A DNA stretch of 64,000 nucleotides from assembly GCF_034044635.1 (NCBI RefSeq), contig NZ_JAXCLX010000001.1, forward strand, positions 62,001 through 126,000. Reading direction: 5' to 3'. The position numbers and the translations under genes are program-made. This document shows positions 38,120-47,011 of the stretch, in pieces. The first letter of the stretch is position 1. Every line of letters begins with the position of its first letter. Source of the DNA: Dongia rigui. Lineage in GTDB: Bacteria > Pseudomonadota > Alphaproteobacteria > Dongiales > Dongiaceae. The notes under the pieces were generated by a model. It saw nothing but the letters and a program-made list of their open reading frames with translations. It did not search any database and was not told the origin of the DNA.

Positions 38120-38884
38120 TCAAGCGCCGCGTCGAGCCCCCCCGACGGCGTCCAAGAAGCCCCGCGCGATCATCGTCTCCAGCGCCGCGGCTGTCGTGCC
38201 TTGATAACCGATCATCGCCGCGATCATGCCCGCGACATCGCCTTGCACGCCGCCCAACAGTTGAGCGGCCTCCGCGACGACACTCTTCGCCGCGCGCGCG
38301 GCAAATTCCGGTGACAGGCCCTGCCCTATTGCATGCGCCATCATGGCCTGCGCGAGCAGCGCCGGAAAGGCAGCACCCGAACCGGTGAGACCCGCGCAGT
38401 AATCAACATGATGCTCTGATGAAACCTCGGCCCCCTCGCCGCAGGCATCGAACAGCGCCTGCACGATCGCCTTGTCCTCGGGCGAAACCGTCGGCGTCGC
38501 ATACCAGGGCGTGAACGACTTCCCAATTTCCATCGCCGCATTCGGCATCGCCCGCACGATATCGCCGGCACCGGTGCGCGAAGCAATCGTCGCCACGGAA
38601 ACCCCCGCCATCACCGAGACAACGAGCTTGCCGCGCGCATCGATCTCGATTTCGGGAAACTGCTGCGGCCGCACCTACAGCACGATGATCTCCGACCGCG
38701 CGGCGAGTTCCGCATTGTCCCGCGTCCAATACGCGCCCGCGATCGGGTCCTTGCCACGCTCACCCGACCGGCAGGAGAGCGTCAGCATTTCCGGCGCAAC
38801 AAGCCCGCGCGCCACAGCCGCCGCCATCGCATTCCCCAGCCAACCATTGCCGCCGATGATGCCGACATGTTTGGTGATGTGCAT
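38120..38884 (-). pseudogene. Pyrroline-5-carboxylate reductase-like gene with in-frame amber codon
   Basis: Read leftward from ATG 38884 (AGGAG five bases upstream), the frame encodes a Rossmann-type start (GIIGGNGWLGNAMAAAVARG) but meets a TAG at 38677-38675. The same frame continues directly to 38120 with the rest of a ProC-type protein. The stop falls inside the strand motif that in ProC reads like VL-x-VKPQ: here SEIIVL-stop-VRPQQ. The C-terminal dimerisation helices (CAGLTGSGAAFPALLAQAMM, QGLSPEFAARAAKSVVAEAAQ) are intact. One base change (for example TCG to TAG) explains it. The first motif, GGNGWLG, is also unusual, so this may be a paralogue, not the main proline gene. A sequencing error or read-through is possible. 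Confidence 0.75.
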
Positions 38885-39155
38885 GTTCACTCCTGTCTAA
38901 ACCTTTGGCCCGGACTCAAGCGATCTAGGGGCGACGGACCGTTTAAAGGTTCCATTGAGATCGCCGACTCGAAAGCACCAACTCTGCTTACAACTTCCGG
39001 GAGCAAAGTCGCGGAACCTCTTGCCTCCACAAACTTAAGACTCTAACCTTCCTTCGTATTGATGGCACTATAGGAGCGATCGTTCGCGAGAAAGCTTCTG
39101 ATCTTGCTGGATCAGTTAGACCGAATACTTTCTTGAGTTATCGTAGGATGCTGTC

Positions 39156-40298
39156 GTGGCTAATGAGGGACTGCCAATCAATCCTGAGATCGTGACGTGG
39201 GCTCGCAAGCGCGCTGGGCTTTCGCTTGATGATGCGAGGACCAAATTCAGACGCATTCAAGAATGGGAAGAAGGCACTTCATCACCTACTTATCCACAAC
39301 TGGAGCTGTTATCCGACGCCTTAAAGATCCCCGTTGCGGTGTTCTTTTTTCCGGATCCGCCCCCTGTACCCAGAATCGAAGAGACTTTCCGGACTCTGCC
39401 TGAGGCAGACGTCGAACAGCTTCCAAAGACTATTCGCATGCTGCTGAGGAAAGCGAAGGCGCTGCAACTCAACCTCATCGAGATGACCAGCGGCCAAAAT
39501 CCCGCGAAGCGTATCATCACTAATGATCTTAGCTTTGCTCCAGAAGTTTCGATCGCTGACATGGCGCGATCAGTGCGTGATTATCTGGGCGTATCTATAC
39601 AAGAGCAGGTCACGTGGCCTGACGCGGACACGGCGCTAAAGAAGTGGCGTGACGTGTTCACTGGTGTAGGCGTCTTCGTTTTCAAAGACGCCTTCAAGGA
39701 CGAGGATTTCTCTGGCTTCTGCCTATATGAAGATAATTTCCCGATTATCTACGTCAACAACAGCACGGCCAAAACGAGGCAAATCTTCAGCCTGTTCCAT
39801 GAACTAGCGCATTTGTTGTTTCACACGAGCGGAATAGACAAGTTCAACGATAGCTACGTCGACAATCTTAGTGGTGATGCGCAGCGCATTGAAATTCTCT
39901 GTAATAAGTTCGCAGCCGTAGCGTTGCTTCCAGAGGAAGCGTTAAGCGCAGAGTTGAATAGTCAACGTGCCGACCGTGCGCTCGCAGAGCGAATTTCTGC
40001 GAAATATAACGTTAGCCGAGAGACGATCTATCGCAGGTTCCTGGACCGAAACCTAATACAGCAAGCAGAGTATCTCGACGCAGCCCGAGTTTGGCTGGCG
40101 CAACGTCGCAGGGGTGAAGGAGACGGCGGCAATTCATATTGGACTAAACTGTCGTATCTCGGTCGCGAGTATATTTCTCTAGCACTTAGAGAGTATCACC
40201 AAAACCGCATCGACGAGACAAAGCTTGCCGAATACTTGCTGGCGAAGCCCAAACACGTTGCGGTTCTTGAGGAGTACTATCTGAGAGCAGGCGCGTGA
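39156..40298 (+). CDS. XRE-ImmA/IrrE-type protein (antitoxin-like, HTH plus zinc peptidase domain)
   Basis: The 380-residue protein has an N-terminal helix-turn-helix-like region (about residues 10-62, including WARKRAGLSLDDA and PQLELLSDALKIPV) and a COG2856/ImmA-IrrE domain with HELAH, where H215, E216 and H219 would bind zinc. A helical C-terminal tail follows. It starts at GTG 39156 with AGGA upstream. The gene is followed one base later by a DUF4411 PIN-like gene, a known pairing of toxin-antitoxin type. Base composition is clearly AT-richer than the surroundings, so the pair was probably acquired. It may repress the pair and neutralise the partner. Confidence 0.88.
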   Translation: MANEGLPINPEIVTWARKRAGLSLDDARTKFRRIQEWEEGTSSPTYPQLELLSDALKIPVAVFFFPDPPPVPRIEETFRTLPEADVEQLPKTIRMLLRKAKALQLNLIEMTSGQNPAKRIITNDLSFAPEVSIADMARSVRDYLGVSIQEQVTWPDADTALKKWRDVFTGVGVFVFKDAFKDEDFSGFCLYEDNFPIIYVNNSTAKTRQIFSLFHELAHLLFHTSGIDKFNDSYVDNLSGDAQRIEILCNKFAAVALLPEEALSAELNSQRADRALAERISAKYNVSRETIYRRFLDRNLIQQAEYLDAARVWLAQRRRGEGDGGNSYWTKLSYLGREYISLALREYHQNRIDETKLAEYLLAKPKHVAVLEEYYLRAGA

Positions 40299-40299
40299 A

Positions 40300-40767
40300 A
40301 TGTACGTATTCGACACGTCGCCGTTTTCGACCCTCTTCAAAAACTACTATCGCTCGCGCTTTCCATCGCTTTGGAAGCTATTCGATGAAATGGTGATCGA
40401 TGGGCGCATCGTTTCAACCCGCGAAGTCGGTCGAGAGATCGCGGACGGTCCGATCGAAGCAGCGCGACTTTGGGCGGTCGGCAACCAAGCCGTTTTCACA
40501 ATCCCTGGCGCTGACGAGGGAGCATTCGTCGGAAAGATATTCGCTGTCCCGCAGTTTCAGCAGAACATCGAGCAGCAGAAACTTCTCAAAGGGGGGAAGC
40601 TAGCAGACCCATTCGTCGTCGCTAAGGCTGCAGCAAATGGTTTCACCGTAGTTACTGTCGAGAAGTTCAAAGATAACTCAGCCAAGATTCCTAACATCTG
40701 CCAACACTTCGGGGTGCCGTGCTTCGATTTGGAGAGGTTTATGGAAGAGGAAGGTTGGACTTTCTAA
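40300..40767 (+). CDS. DUF4411 family PIN-like protein (toxin-like)
   Basis: The 155-residue protein begins MYVFDTSPF, with Asp5 in the first PIN-type strand. Acidic residues follow at 42-46 (REVGREI), with a late Asp103 in LADPFVVAKAAANG followed by the strand FTVVTVEKF. This is the layout of PIN-like nucleases of the DUF4411 family. The start lies one base after the stop of the ImmA/IrrE gene, so the two are translationally coupled. An RNA-cleaving toxin role is inferred from fold and pairing. Like its partner it is AT-rich. Confidence 0.85.
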   Translation: MYVFDTSPFSTLFKNYYRSRFPSLWKLFDEMVIDGRIVSTREVGREIADGPIEAARLWAVGNQAVFTIPGADEGAFVGKIFAVPQFQQNIEQQKLLKGGKLADPFVVAKAAANGFTVVTVEKFKDNSAKIPNICQHFGVPCFDLERFMEEEGWTF

Positions 40768-41058
40768 ATTTCTAGCCAAAGAGATAGCCCCGGTGATCAA
40801 TCTCAAAGTTCCCATTTTGTTCTTGATTCTACTCTAGGAATCTGTTACTATTCAAACTGCGCGCATTTGATTACGAGTTCGACCGGCCCGCCGGTCATGG
40901 GCAATCGTTCGACTGTTCGCCGGCACAGGCTTCAGCTCTTCCGTGGGGTCACGCCGCGGGTAGAGGGGGCGCAGGTCGGTGGGGAACTACCCGGTGTTCC
41001 GCGACGGTTGCGGCATGCCTGGGCCCCACGTCAGGCCGTGGCGATACAGCGGCAGCCT

Positions 41059-41102
41059 GGAACGGCCCCGCTTGTCCGCAAGCGGGGGATAACCGTCGTT
41101 CC
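41059..41102. other. Stable hairpin, candidate structured RNA
   Basis: CCCCGCTTG and CAAGCGGGG (41066-41074 and 41079-41087) form a perfect 9-bp stem closed by TCCG, a UNCG-type tetraloop. GGAACGG before it and CCGTCGTTCC after it extend the stem across a small bulge. There is no T-run, so it is not a simple terminator. The transcribed strand is unknown. Confidence 0.45.
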
Positions 41103-41336
41103 CGCCTGGATGGATGCGCAAATCCCATCTCCTGTTGAGCCGCATGCAGGTCACGCGGCTTCCCTGCGGGCCGCCCGGGTCAATCGGCCTTCCGCACGTT
41201 CGCGCTGGATCAAGCGACGTCCCTCATGATTCGCTGGGTGATGCGGTCCCTGTGATCGGCAGGTCAACCGATCGACGCGAGCCGGCGGTCATGCGTCGTC
41301 CCACCGCCTACTGTTCGAGCGATTGCCCCCGATCGT

Positions 41337-41411
41337 ATCACTGACCGACGTATCACTGACTGGCCCATCACTGACCGGCCCATCGCTGATCGGCGTACCA
41401 TCGATCGGCCC
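41337..41411. repeat. Five tandem 15-bp repeats
   Basis: Units start at 41337, 41352, 41367, 41382 and 41397, each close to ATCACTGACCGGCCC. The first three differ at only a few positions; the last two are more diverged. The array lies about 210 bases upstream of the ilvD start. A minus-strand frame through it would read a five-residue repeat, but that frame lacks other coding support. Confidence 0.8.
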
Positions 41412-41618
41412 GCCCGAGACGACAGCACGAACGAAAGGGTAGCAACGATGCCTCATAAGCGTCTGCGCGCGGCGCGGGGCTCGTTTCCTTGACCCCTCGC
41501 GCAGGCTGCCATATGACATTTTGTGACGCGCCGACCAGCGCATATTGACACTTTAATACCGGCCGCCAGCCCAGGCATATCCGTCGCCGTGGGCCAGCCG
41601 CCTGAAGGAGACCGCGCG

Positions 41619-43469
41619 ATGCCTGCCTATCGTTCCCGCACGACCACCCATGGCCGCAACATGGCCGGCGCCCGCGGCCTGTGGCGCGCCACCGGCATGA
41701 AGGACGGCGATTTCGGCAAGCCCATCATCGCCGTCGTCAACTCCTTCACCCAGTTCGTGCCGGGCCATGTGCATTTGAAGGACCTCGGGCAGATGGTGGC
41801 GCGCGAGATCGAGGCGGCAGGCGGTGTCGCCAAGGAATTCAACACCATCGCGGTCGATGACGGCATCGCCATGGGCCATGACGGCATGCTCTATTCCCTG
41901 CCCTCGCGCGAGCTCATCGCCGACAGCGTGGAATACATGGTCAACGCCCATTGCGCCGATGCCATGGTCTGCATCAGCAATTGCGACAAGATCACGCCGG
42001 GCATGCTGATGGCGGCCTTGCGCATCAACATCCCCGTGGTCTTCGTCTCCGGCGGCCCGATGGAAGCCGGCAAGGTCGTGTTGAAGGACAAGACCGTGGC
42101 GCTCGACCTGGTCGATGCCATGGTGGCCGCGGCCGACGACAAGTACACCGATGCGGAAGTGGCCAGCATCGAACGCTCGGCCTGCCCCACCTGCGGGTCC
42201 TGCTCGGGCATGTTCACCGCCAATTCGATGAACTGCCTCACCGAGGCCTTGGGGCTGTCGCTGCCGGGCAACGGCTCGACGCTTGCCACCCATGCCGATC
42301 GCAAGAACCTCTTCCTCGAAGCCGGGCGTTTGATCGTTGATATCACGCGCCGCTATTACGAAGAGAACGACGCCAACGTGCTGCCGCGCAACATCGCCAA
42401 TTTCAAGGCGTTCGAGAATGCCATGAGCCTCGACATCGCCATGGGCGGTTCGACCAACACCGTGCTGCATTTGCTGGCGGCGGCGCATGAGGCGGGCGTC
42501 CCCTTCACCATGGAAGACATCGACCGCCTGTCGCGCAAGGTCCCGTGCCTGTGCAAAGTGGCCCCCGCGAAATCGGATGTGCATATGGAAGACGTGCACC
42601 GCGCCGGCGGCATCATGGCGATCCTGGGTGAGCTCGACCGCGCCGGCCTCCTCAATCCGGATGAGCCAACCGTGCATTCGAAGACCATCCGCGATGCCCT
42701 GCGCCGCTGGGACATCAAGCAGACCAACAGCGAGACGGTGCAGAAATTCTTCCTGGCGGCCCCCGGTGGCGTGCCGACCCAGACCGCCTTCAGCCAGGAT
42801 AAGCGCTGGGAAGGCCTCGACCTCGACCGCGAGAAAGGCGTCATCCGCGACGCCCCGCATGCTTTCTCAAAGGATGGCGGCCTCGCGGTCCTCTCTGGCA
42901 ACCTCGCCATCGACGGCTGCATCGTGAAGACCGCCGGCGTCGATGAAAGCATCCATGTCTTCTCCGGCCCCGCCCGCGTCTACGAGGCGCAGGACGACGC
43001 CGTCTCCGGCATTCTGCTGGGCGAAGTGAAAGCGGGCGATGTCGTCGTCATCCGCTACGAAGGCCCGCGCGGCGGCCCCGGCATGCAGGAGATGCTCTAT
43101 CCGACCTCCTATCTGAAGTCGAAGGGCTTGGGGAAGGAATGCGCGCTCATCACCGATGGGCGCTTCTCGGGCGGCACCTCGGGCCTCTCCATCGGCCATG
43201 TCTCGCCGGAAGCGGCCGAGGGCGGCTTGATCGCGCTCGTTGAAAACGGCGACCGGATCGAGATCGACATTCCCAACCGCAGCATCAAATTGGCCGTGCC
43301 GGACAATGTGCTGGCCGAGCGGAGGAAGGCGATGGAAGCCAAGGGCAAGGATGGCTGGAAGCCCTCTTACACCCGCAAGCGCAATGTGACGCCGGCCCTG
43401 AGGGCCTACGCCCATTTCGCCACCAGCGCCGCCAAGGGCGCCGTGCGCGATGTCGATCAGGTGCGCTGA
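41619..43469 (+). CDS. ilvD: Dihydroxy-acid dehydratase
   Basis: The 616-residue protein matches IlvD along its length, beginning [20 protein letters not shown]. It has iron-sulfur and Mg-binding segments with Cys in [10 protein letters not shown] and in [19 protein letters not shown], and later [16 protein letters not shown]. It dehydrates 2,3-dihydroxy-isovalerate and -methylvalerate in valine and isoleucine synthesis. Start ATG 41619 has AAGGAG nine bases upstream; the open extension before it is not coding-like. It is a single-gene unit here, with a long leader. The match is to the biosynthetic type, not the sugar-acid dehydratase type, so it is unlikely to belong to the sugar operon. Confidence 0.97.
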   Translation: MPAYRSRTTTHGRNMAGARGLWRATGMKDGDFGKPIIAVVNSFTQFVPGHVHLKDLGQMVAREIEAAGGVAKEFNTIAVDDGIAMGHDGMLYSLPSRELIADSVEYMVNAHCADAMVCISNCDKITPGMLMAALRINIPVVFVSGGPMEAGKVVLKDKTVALDLVDAMVAAADDKYTDAEVASIERSACPTCGSCSGMFTANSMNCLTEALGLSLPGNGSTLATHADRKNLFLEAGRLIVDITRRYYEENDANVLPRNIANFKAFENAMSLDIAMGGSTNTVLHLLAAAHEAGVPFTMEDIDRLSRKVPCLCKVAPAKSDVHMEDVHRAGGIMAILGELDRAGLLNPDEPTVHSKTIRDALRRWDIKQTNSETVQKFFLAAPGGVPTQTAFSQDKRWEGLDLDREKGVIRDAPHAFSKDGGLAVLSGNLAIDGCIVKTAGVDESIHVFSGPARVYEAQDDAVSGILLGEVKAGDVVVIRYEGPRGGPGMQEMLYPTSYLKSKGLGKECALITDGRFSGGTSGLSIGHVSPEAAEGGLIALVENGDRIEIDIPNRSIKLAVPDNVLAERRKAMEAKGKDGWKPSYTRKRNVTPALRAYAHFATSAAKGAVRDVDQVR

Positions 43470-43480
43470 ACTTTTTTAAG

Positions 43481-43620
43481 TCGTCATGCCCGGGCCCTGT
43501 CGGCGCATGCCGACATGCATCGGCGGGGACCCGGGCATCCACTCTCTCCAGGCGAATTGTGGATCCCCGGGTCCCCGCCGACGCGTGTCGGCATGCGCCG
43601 CCGGGGCCCGGGGATGACGG
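43481..43620. repeat. Large palindromic intergenic element (CGTCAT...CCCGGG family)
   Basis: Two imperfectly complementary arms of about 60 bases start CGTCATGCCCGGGCCC and end GGGCCCGGGGATGACGG, with inner GCATGCCGACATGC-type inverted repeats. Related shorter elements lie at 52750-52799 and 59107-59187, always between genes and always bounded by CGTCAT/ATGACG. Confidence 0.8.
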
Positions 43621-43648
43621 AAGAAAAAAGAGGGGGCCGGCGCTAGGC

Positions 43649-44143
43649 TCAGTCCTCGTCCTCGACCTTCGGGACTTCCTGCACGCCATAGGCGCCGCGG
43701 ACGGCCTCGCCCCATTCCTCGACCAGGCGGTCCTGGTCCTTGGTCAGGGAGCGCAGGCGCAAGGCGGTCTGTGTATCGGCGATTTTGCCGACGACCGCCG
43801 GCATGAAGCCGAAGACGACCCAGCCGACGCCGGCGCCGACCAGTGCGCAGAGCCAGCCGTAGCTGTCGCCGAGTGTCGGGCGGATGTCGCCCATCCCATG
43901 GCCCGCGGCCCAGATAAGATGCAGGAAATAGAGACAGCCGATCAGGTTGAAACCGCCCACGGTGATGGAGAGGCGCTTGCCGGGCGAGGTGTCCACGACC
44001 CGCGCCACCACGGTCGGGATCATGCCGGCCCCCACCACCACCGCACTCGGCATGAAGATGAGGGCGATCAGCACGATCGGAACGATGATCATCCAGGTCT
44101 TGATGCCGATCTGGCTGGCGGCGTTGGCGCTGTTATCGGACAT
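43649..44143 (-). CDS. Hypothetical membrane protein paired with pseudokinase
   Basis: The 164-residue protein has three to four hydrophobic helices: WMIIVPIVLIALIFMPSAVVV near residue 17, a segment at GGFNLIGCLYFLHLIW and one at WLCALVGAGVGWVVFGFMPAVV. An acidic cytoplasmic tail ending VPKVEDED follows. No family was recognised and no catalytic motif is visible. It lies 14 bases downstream of the pseudokinase gene on the same strand, so the two probably form one unit. A membrane partner or scaffold for the kinase-like protein is a reasonable guess only. Confidence 0.75.
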   Translation of the reverse strand: MSDNSANAASQIGIKTWMIIVPIVLIALIFMPSAVVVGAGMIPTVVARVVDTSPGKRLSITVGGFNLIGCLYFLHLIWAAGHGMGDIRPTLGDSYGWLCALVGAGVGWVVFGFMPAVVGKIADTQTALRLRSLTKDQDRLVEEWGEAVRGAYGVQEVPKVEDED

Positions 44144-44157
44144 GCGGCATCATCACC

Positions 44158-46191
44158 CTAGAACAGCATTGTAAAGACGCCATAGGCCGCAAGGCTCGCC
44201 GAGCAGGCCAGCGCCGATGTGGTTGCCGCCACCTTGTGCGCGATGCCGCGCACGCGTGCCGTATCGGTAAGGCCACCACCCGTCAGCCACAGTCGCCCCC
44301 GCTCCAGATTGGCGTATTCCTGGATCGCTGCGGCAAAGCCGTCATTGTCAGCCTTCTTCAGCGATCCCTCGCCGTCGAGCAGCAGCAGCATCTCGTCGAA
44401 GCGGCACTCCTTGGCGTGCTTGTCGATCTCGCTGCGGATGTGATCGCGCATGCCGGTATTGTGGAAGGCGGCAATCACCGGCTCCAGCATCTCTGCCACG
44501 ACCTGGCCCAGGCGCGGCAGGCTGTATTGCTGGTGCACGCGCTGCACGATGGCGAGCAGCCGCAGGATCGCAGTGCGATAGAGGATTTCGTCATTGCGGT
44601 TGGCCAGCGCGATCATCTCGTTGTCCATCAGCCGCTTCATGTTGGTGGCGATGAAGGCCGCAATATGCCGGTCCATCGGCAGGGTCCCGTGCGGTGCCCC
44701 CGGAATGGCGGCATCCATCGCCGGCAGCAGATCGGCCATCTCGACCACATAATAATCAGCGACCAGCGGCGATTTGCACGGCGTCCCGCGATCAAGCTCA
44801 TAGAGCACGCGCTCAATGCCGTAGCCCGGCCCCTGGCGGTCGATCACCTTGTCGACCGTCTCCAGCGAGCGTCTCAGCTGCATTTCCTCGGGGCGCAGGT
44901 TGGGCTGCTCCTCGAACCAGTTGTGCGGCAGGCGGGCGCGCATCGCTTCGGCGATCTGCTGCACCTTCTCCTTGCGCTCATAGTAATGCGACAGCATCGC
45001 GCCAAGACCCGTCAGGCTGGTGCGGATTTCCTTGTAGCAAAGCGGCAGATGACCGCCCATATGGATGATGAAGCGGGAAACCGCGCGGTCGCGTATGCCC
45101 GATTGCGGGCCATAGGCGGCGGCAAGGCCGTGGATGCGCATCATCTTGTCCGGCGCCTTCTCGTCGCCGAAGCCGCGCTTGTACCAATTGTCAAAATCGC
45201 TGCTGGTCAGAAGGGCGATCGCTTCGTTCCAATGCCGCGACATGCCGTGGGCGAGCGCCGGCTTGTTGAGATAGTCGACGCCGCAGAATTTCAGCGGACG
45301 CGACGCGCGCTGCGGCACGCTGGGCAGGGTCGGGTTGAAATGCGCGCCGGTCATCCAGCCTTCCAGCTGCTTGATGGTCCAGCGATCGGAAACCTTGTCG
45401 CACAGCACGCCGCGAAAGAATTCAGCCAGGCTCGGTGCCAGCTTCTCGCCGCCGGCCAGCGTCGAGAACGAACCGGAATTGATCTTGGCGTTGATGATCT
45501 GCTCGTCGGTGAAGTTCGCCACGGGATCGCGGCCCAGATAGAGCATCAGCCCCGTGACACCCATCGCATAGATGTCCTCCGCGGCGGACCCGCCACCGCG
45601 CCCGATTGGATCGGCCATGGCGGCATCGATCGTCTCGAGCGCCGCCGATTGATGGCTGCCCGGTGGCGAGGCAAGGCAATCGCCGAACATGATGTCGCCG
45701 CCATTGCCGCTCTGGTAGTACAGATTCTGCGGCCGGATCGCACGGTGCGGCAAGCCGATCAGCACCAGGTCGCGCAGCATCTGGACCGCGGGCTGCAGGT
45801 AGTTCTTCAGCAATTGGGATTCGTTGAGGGTCGGCAGTTGGTTGTTGGCGCCGACCACCTTCTCGCCGGCCGGAATGCCATAGATGAAGACCGGGCGCCG
45901 GCCCCACAGCACCTCGCTGCCCTCGACGCCGACCGGCCAGTCGACGATCCCGCTGGCAACTGGCCACATGAGGTAATTGCCAGCGGCATTGCGGGTCGGC
46001 GCGATGCCGAGCCCCCGATTGGCAAGATGCCCCGGCGCGATCAGGGCAAAGACCTTGCGCGAGGAATCCACCCGGTCGGTCGCCGCATAGGCTTCTGCCA
46101 TGCCGCTGTCGAAGGCCGAGAGGCGTTTGCTGGGCACGATCTCGTAACGATCGCCCAGTTCTACCGCCTCCATGACGCCCGGTGCTGCCAT
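44158..46191 (-). CDS. Protein kinase-like protein lacking catalytic Asp, C-terminal membrane anchor
   Basis: The first 280 residues of this 677-residue protein follow a Ser/Thr kinase layout. At 149-156 the catalytic loop reads HRAIRPQN where active kinases have HRDLKPxN, so the catalytic Asp is Ala151 and the Lys is Arg. The magnesium DFG motif is replaced by FGD at 169-171, and no clear VAIK lysine is present. A kinase-like ending follows, with EDIYAMGVTGLMLYLGRDP and SDRWTIKQLEGWM. Residues 300-640 are helical and unrecognised. The last 22 residues (SALACSASLAAYGVF...) form a single hydrophobic tail anchor. It is therefore a predicted membrane-tethered pseudokinase, probably binding but not phosphorylating. 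A small membrane protein gene follows. Confidence 0.85.
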   Translation of the reverse strand: MAAPGVMEAVELGDRYEIVPSKRLSAFDSGMAEAYAATDRVDSSRKVFALIAPGHLANRGLGIAPTRNAAGNYLMWPVASGIVDWPVGVEGSEVLWGRRPVFIYGIPAGEKVVGANNQLPTLNESQLLKNYLQPAVQMLRDLVLIGLPHRAIRPQNLYYQSGNGGDIMFGDCLASPPGSHQSAALETIDAAMADPIGRGGGSAAEDIYAMGVTGLMLYLGRDPVANFTDEQIINAKINSGSFSTLAGGEKLAPSLAEFFRGVLCDKVSDRWTIKQLEGWMTGAHFNPTLPSVPQRASRPLKFCGVDYLNKPALAHGMSRHWNEAIALLTSSDFDNWYKRGFGDEKAPDKMMRIHGLAAAYGPQSGIRDRAVSRFIIHMGGHLPLCYKEIRTSLTGLGAMLSHYYERKEKVQQIAEAMRARLPHNWFEEQPNLRPEEMQLRRSLETVDKVIDRQGPGYGIERVLYELDRGTPCKSPLVADYYVVEMADLLPAMDAAIPGAPHGTLPMDRHIAAFIATNMKRLMDNEMIALANRNDEILYRTAILRLLAIVQRVHQQYSLPRLGQVVAEMLEPVIAAFHNTGMRDHIRSEIDKHAKECRFDEMLLLLDGEGSLKKADNDGFAAAIQEYANLERGRLWLTGGGLTDTARVRGIAHKVAATTSALACSASLAAYGVFTMLF

Positions 46192-46347
46192 CGTTCCATC
46201 CCGCAGGCAAATTCTGCCCCGCCGCGAAGGGATTCCGGGCGGGTCAAAGATTGTGATGCAGTTTTGATGCCGGAGTGGTTAACAACGGGTTTAGGAAAGC
46301 CTTCCCGCCACTCCATCAGATGGATCTGGCCTTGCCTTGCTGAGGGG

Positions 46348-46833
46348 CTATTTGCCGGTATAGAGCGTCAGCTTGGCGACACCCGCTGCCACCGCGACGC
46401 CGACATTGCCGCTGACGGTCACCGGCTGCAGCGCGATCTGGCGGGAACTGCCGCCGAAGAGCGCGTTGGCGCCAACGCCCAGGCCCGCCGCCACATCGGC
46501 GCCGGCCCCGCCATAGGTTCCTTCGAGGGCGCCCTTCTCCACATGGCCGGGGGCGACGACACCCCAGAACATGCGCGATTCCCGGCTGAAGCCGATATCG
46601 AGACCCCAGCGGCGGATCTCGCCATGATAGGTCTCGACCGTGCCGTCATTGCGCTTGAACTCGCAGGCCACGGTGCGATTCGAGCCGATGATGTAGCCGA
46701 CCCCTTCGCCAACGGTGCAATCGAGCACGCCGATATTGACGCCCGTCCCTGCCCCCACGGCGTGACTTGCCGGCAGGCTGAGTGCCGCGGCAAGGCCGAG
46801 GGCGGCGGCATATGGCGCGAGTTTGGCGAACAT
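46348..46833 (-). CDS. DUF992 domain protein, exported
   Basis: The 161-residue protein has a signal peptide (ALGLAAALSLPASHAVGAG). It also carries the DUF992 pattern: GVLDCTVGEGVGYIIGSNRTVACEF, then YHGEIRRWGLDIGFS, then WGVVAPG and a Gly-rich GADVAAGLGVGANALFGG. Two Cys in the first block probably form a disulfide. The family is periplasmic, restricted largely to alphaproteobacteria and of unknown function. The start has GGAGAAAGTCC just before it. It stands alone between the pseudokinase and the lyase operon. Confidence 0.92.
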   Translation of the reverse strand: MFAKLAPYAAALGLAAALSLPASHAVGAGTGVNIGVLDCTVGEGVGYIIGSNRTVACEFKRNDGTVETYHGEIRRWGLDIGFSRESRMFWGVVAPGHVEKGALEGTYGGAGADVAAGLGVGANALFGGSSRQIALQPVTVSGNVGVAVAAGVAKLTLYTGK

Positions 46834-47011
46834 GGACTTTCTCCGAATCGGCGGGTCTTCCCGTCCTTTGACAGTCTACCCTGGGTTTGCCTGGTCCAAC
46901 AGCTTCAGTCGGAGAAAGTTCCGGTAACCCTGCCCGGCGTTTTGGGCCCTCCTGCGCCGCCCAGGAATCGCTTAAGACTTTGCCGGATCATCCGGGAAAA
47001 GGGCCCCCTTC

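Larger units (their letters stand above)
40768..41618. other. Gene-free 0.85-kb stretch upstream of ilvD
   Basis: No convincing coding frame is present. The stretch starts AT-rich (tail of the acquired pair, with a possible promoter TTGATT-TACTAT-like near 40825-40850), then becomes GC-rich. It contains a strong hairpin at 41059-41102 and a 15-bp tandem repeat array at 41337-41411. It may hold a non-coding RNA or a long ilvD leader; no known RNA family was recognised. Confidence 0.55.

Noticed and set aside
41289..41543. An 84-codon minus-strand frame with an SDGPV-type repeat
   Set aside because: The repeat is only the translation of the 15-bp DNA array; the rest is Arg-rich and there is no ribosome-binding site.
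41619..43469. ilvD as a sugar-acid dehydratase belonging to the sugar operon
   Set aside because: The sequence follows the biosynthetic IlvD pattern throughout and the gene is 30 kb from the operon.
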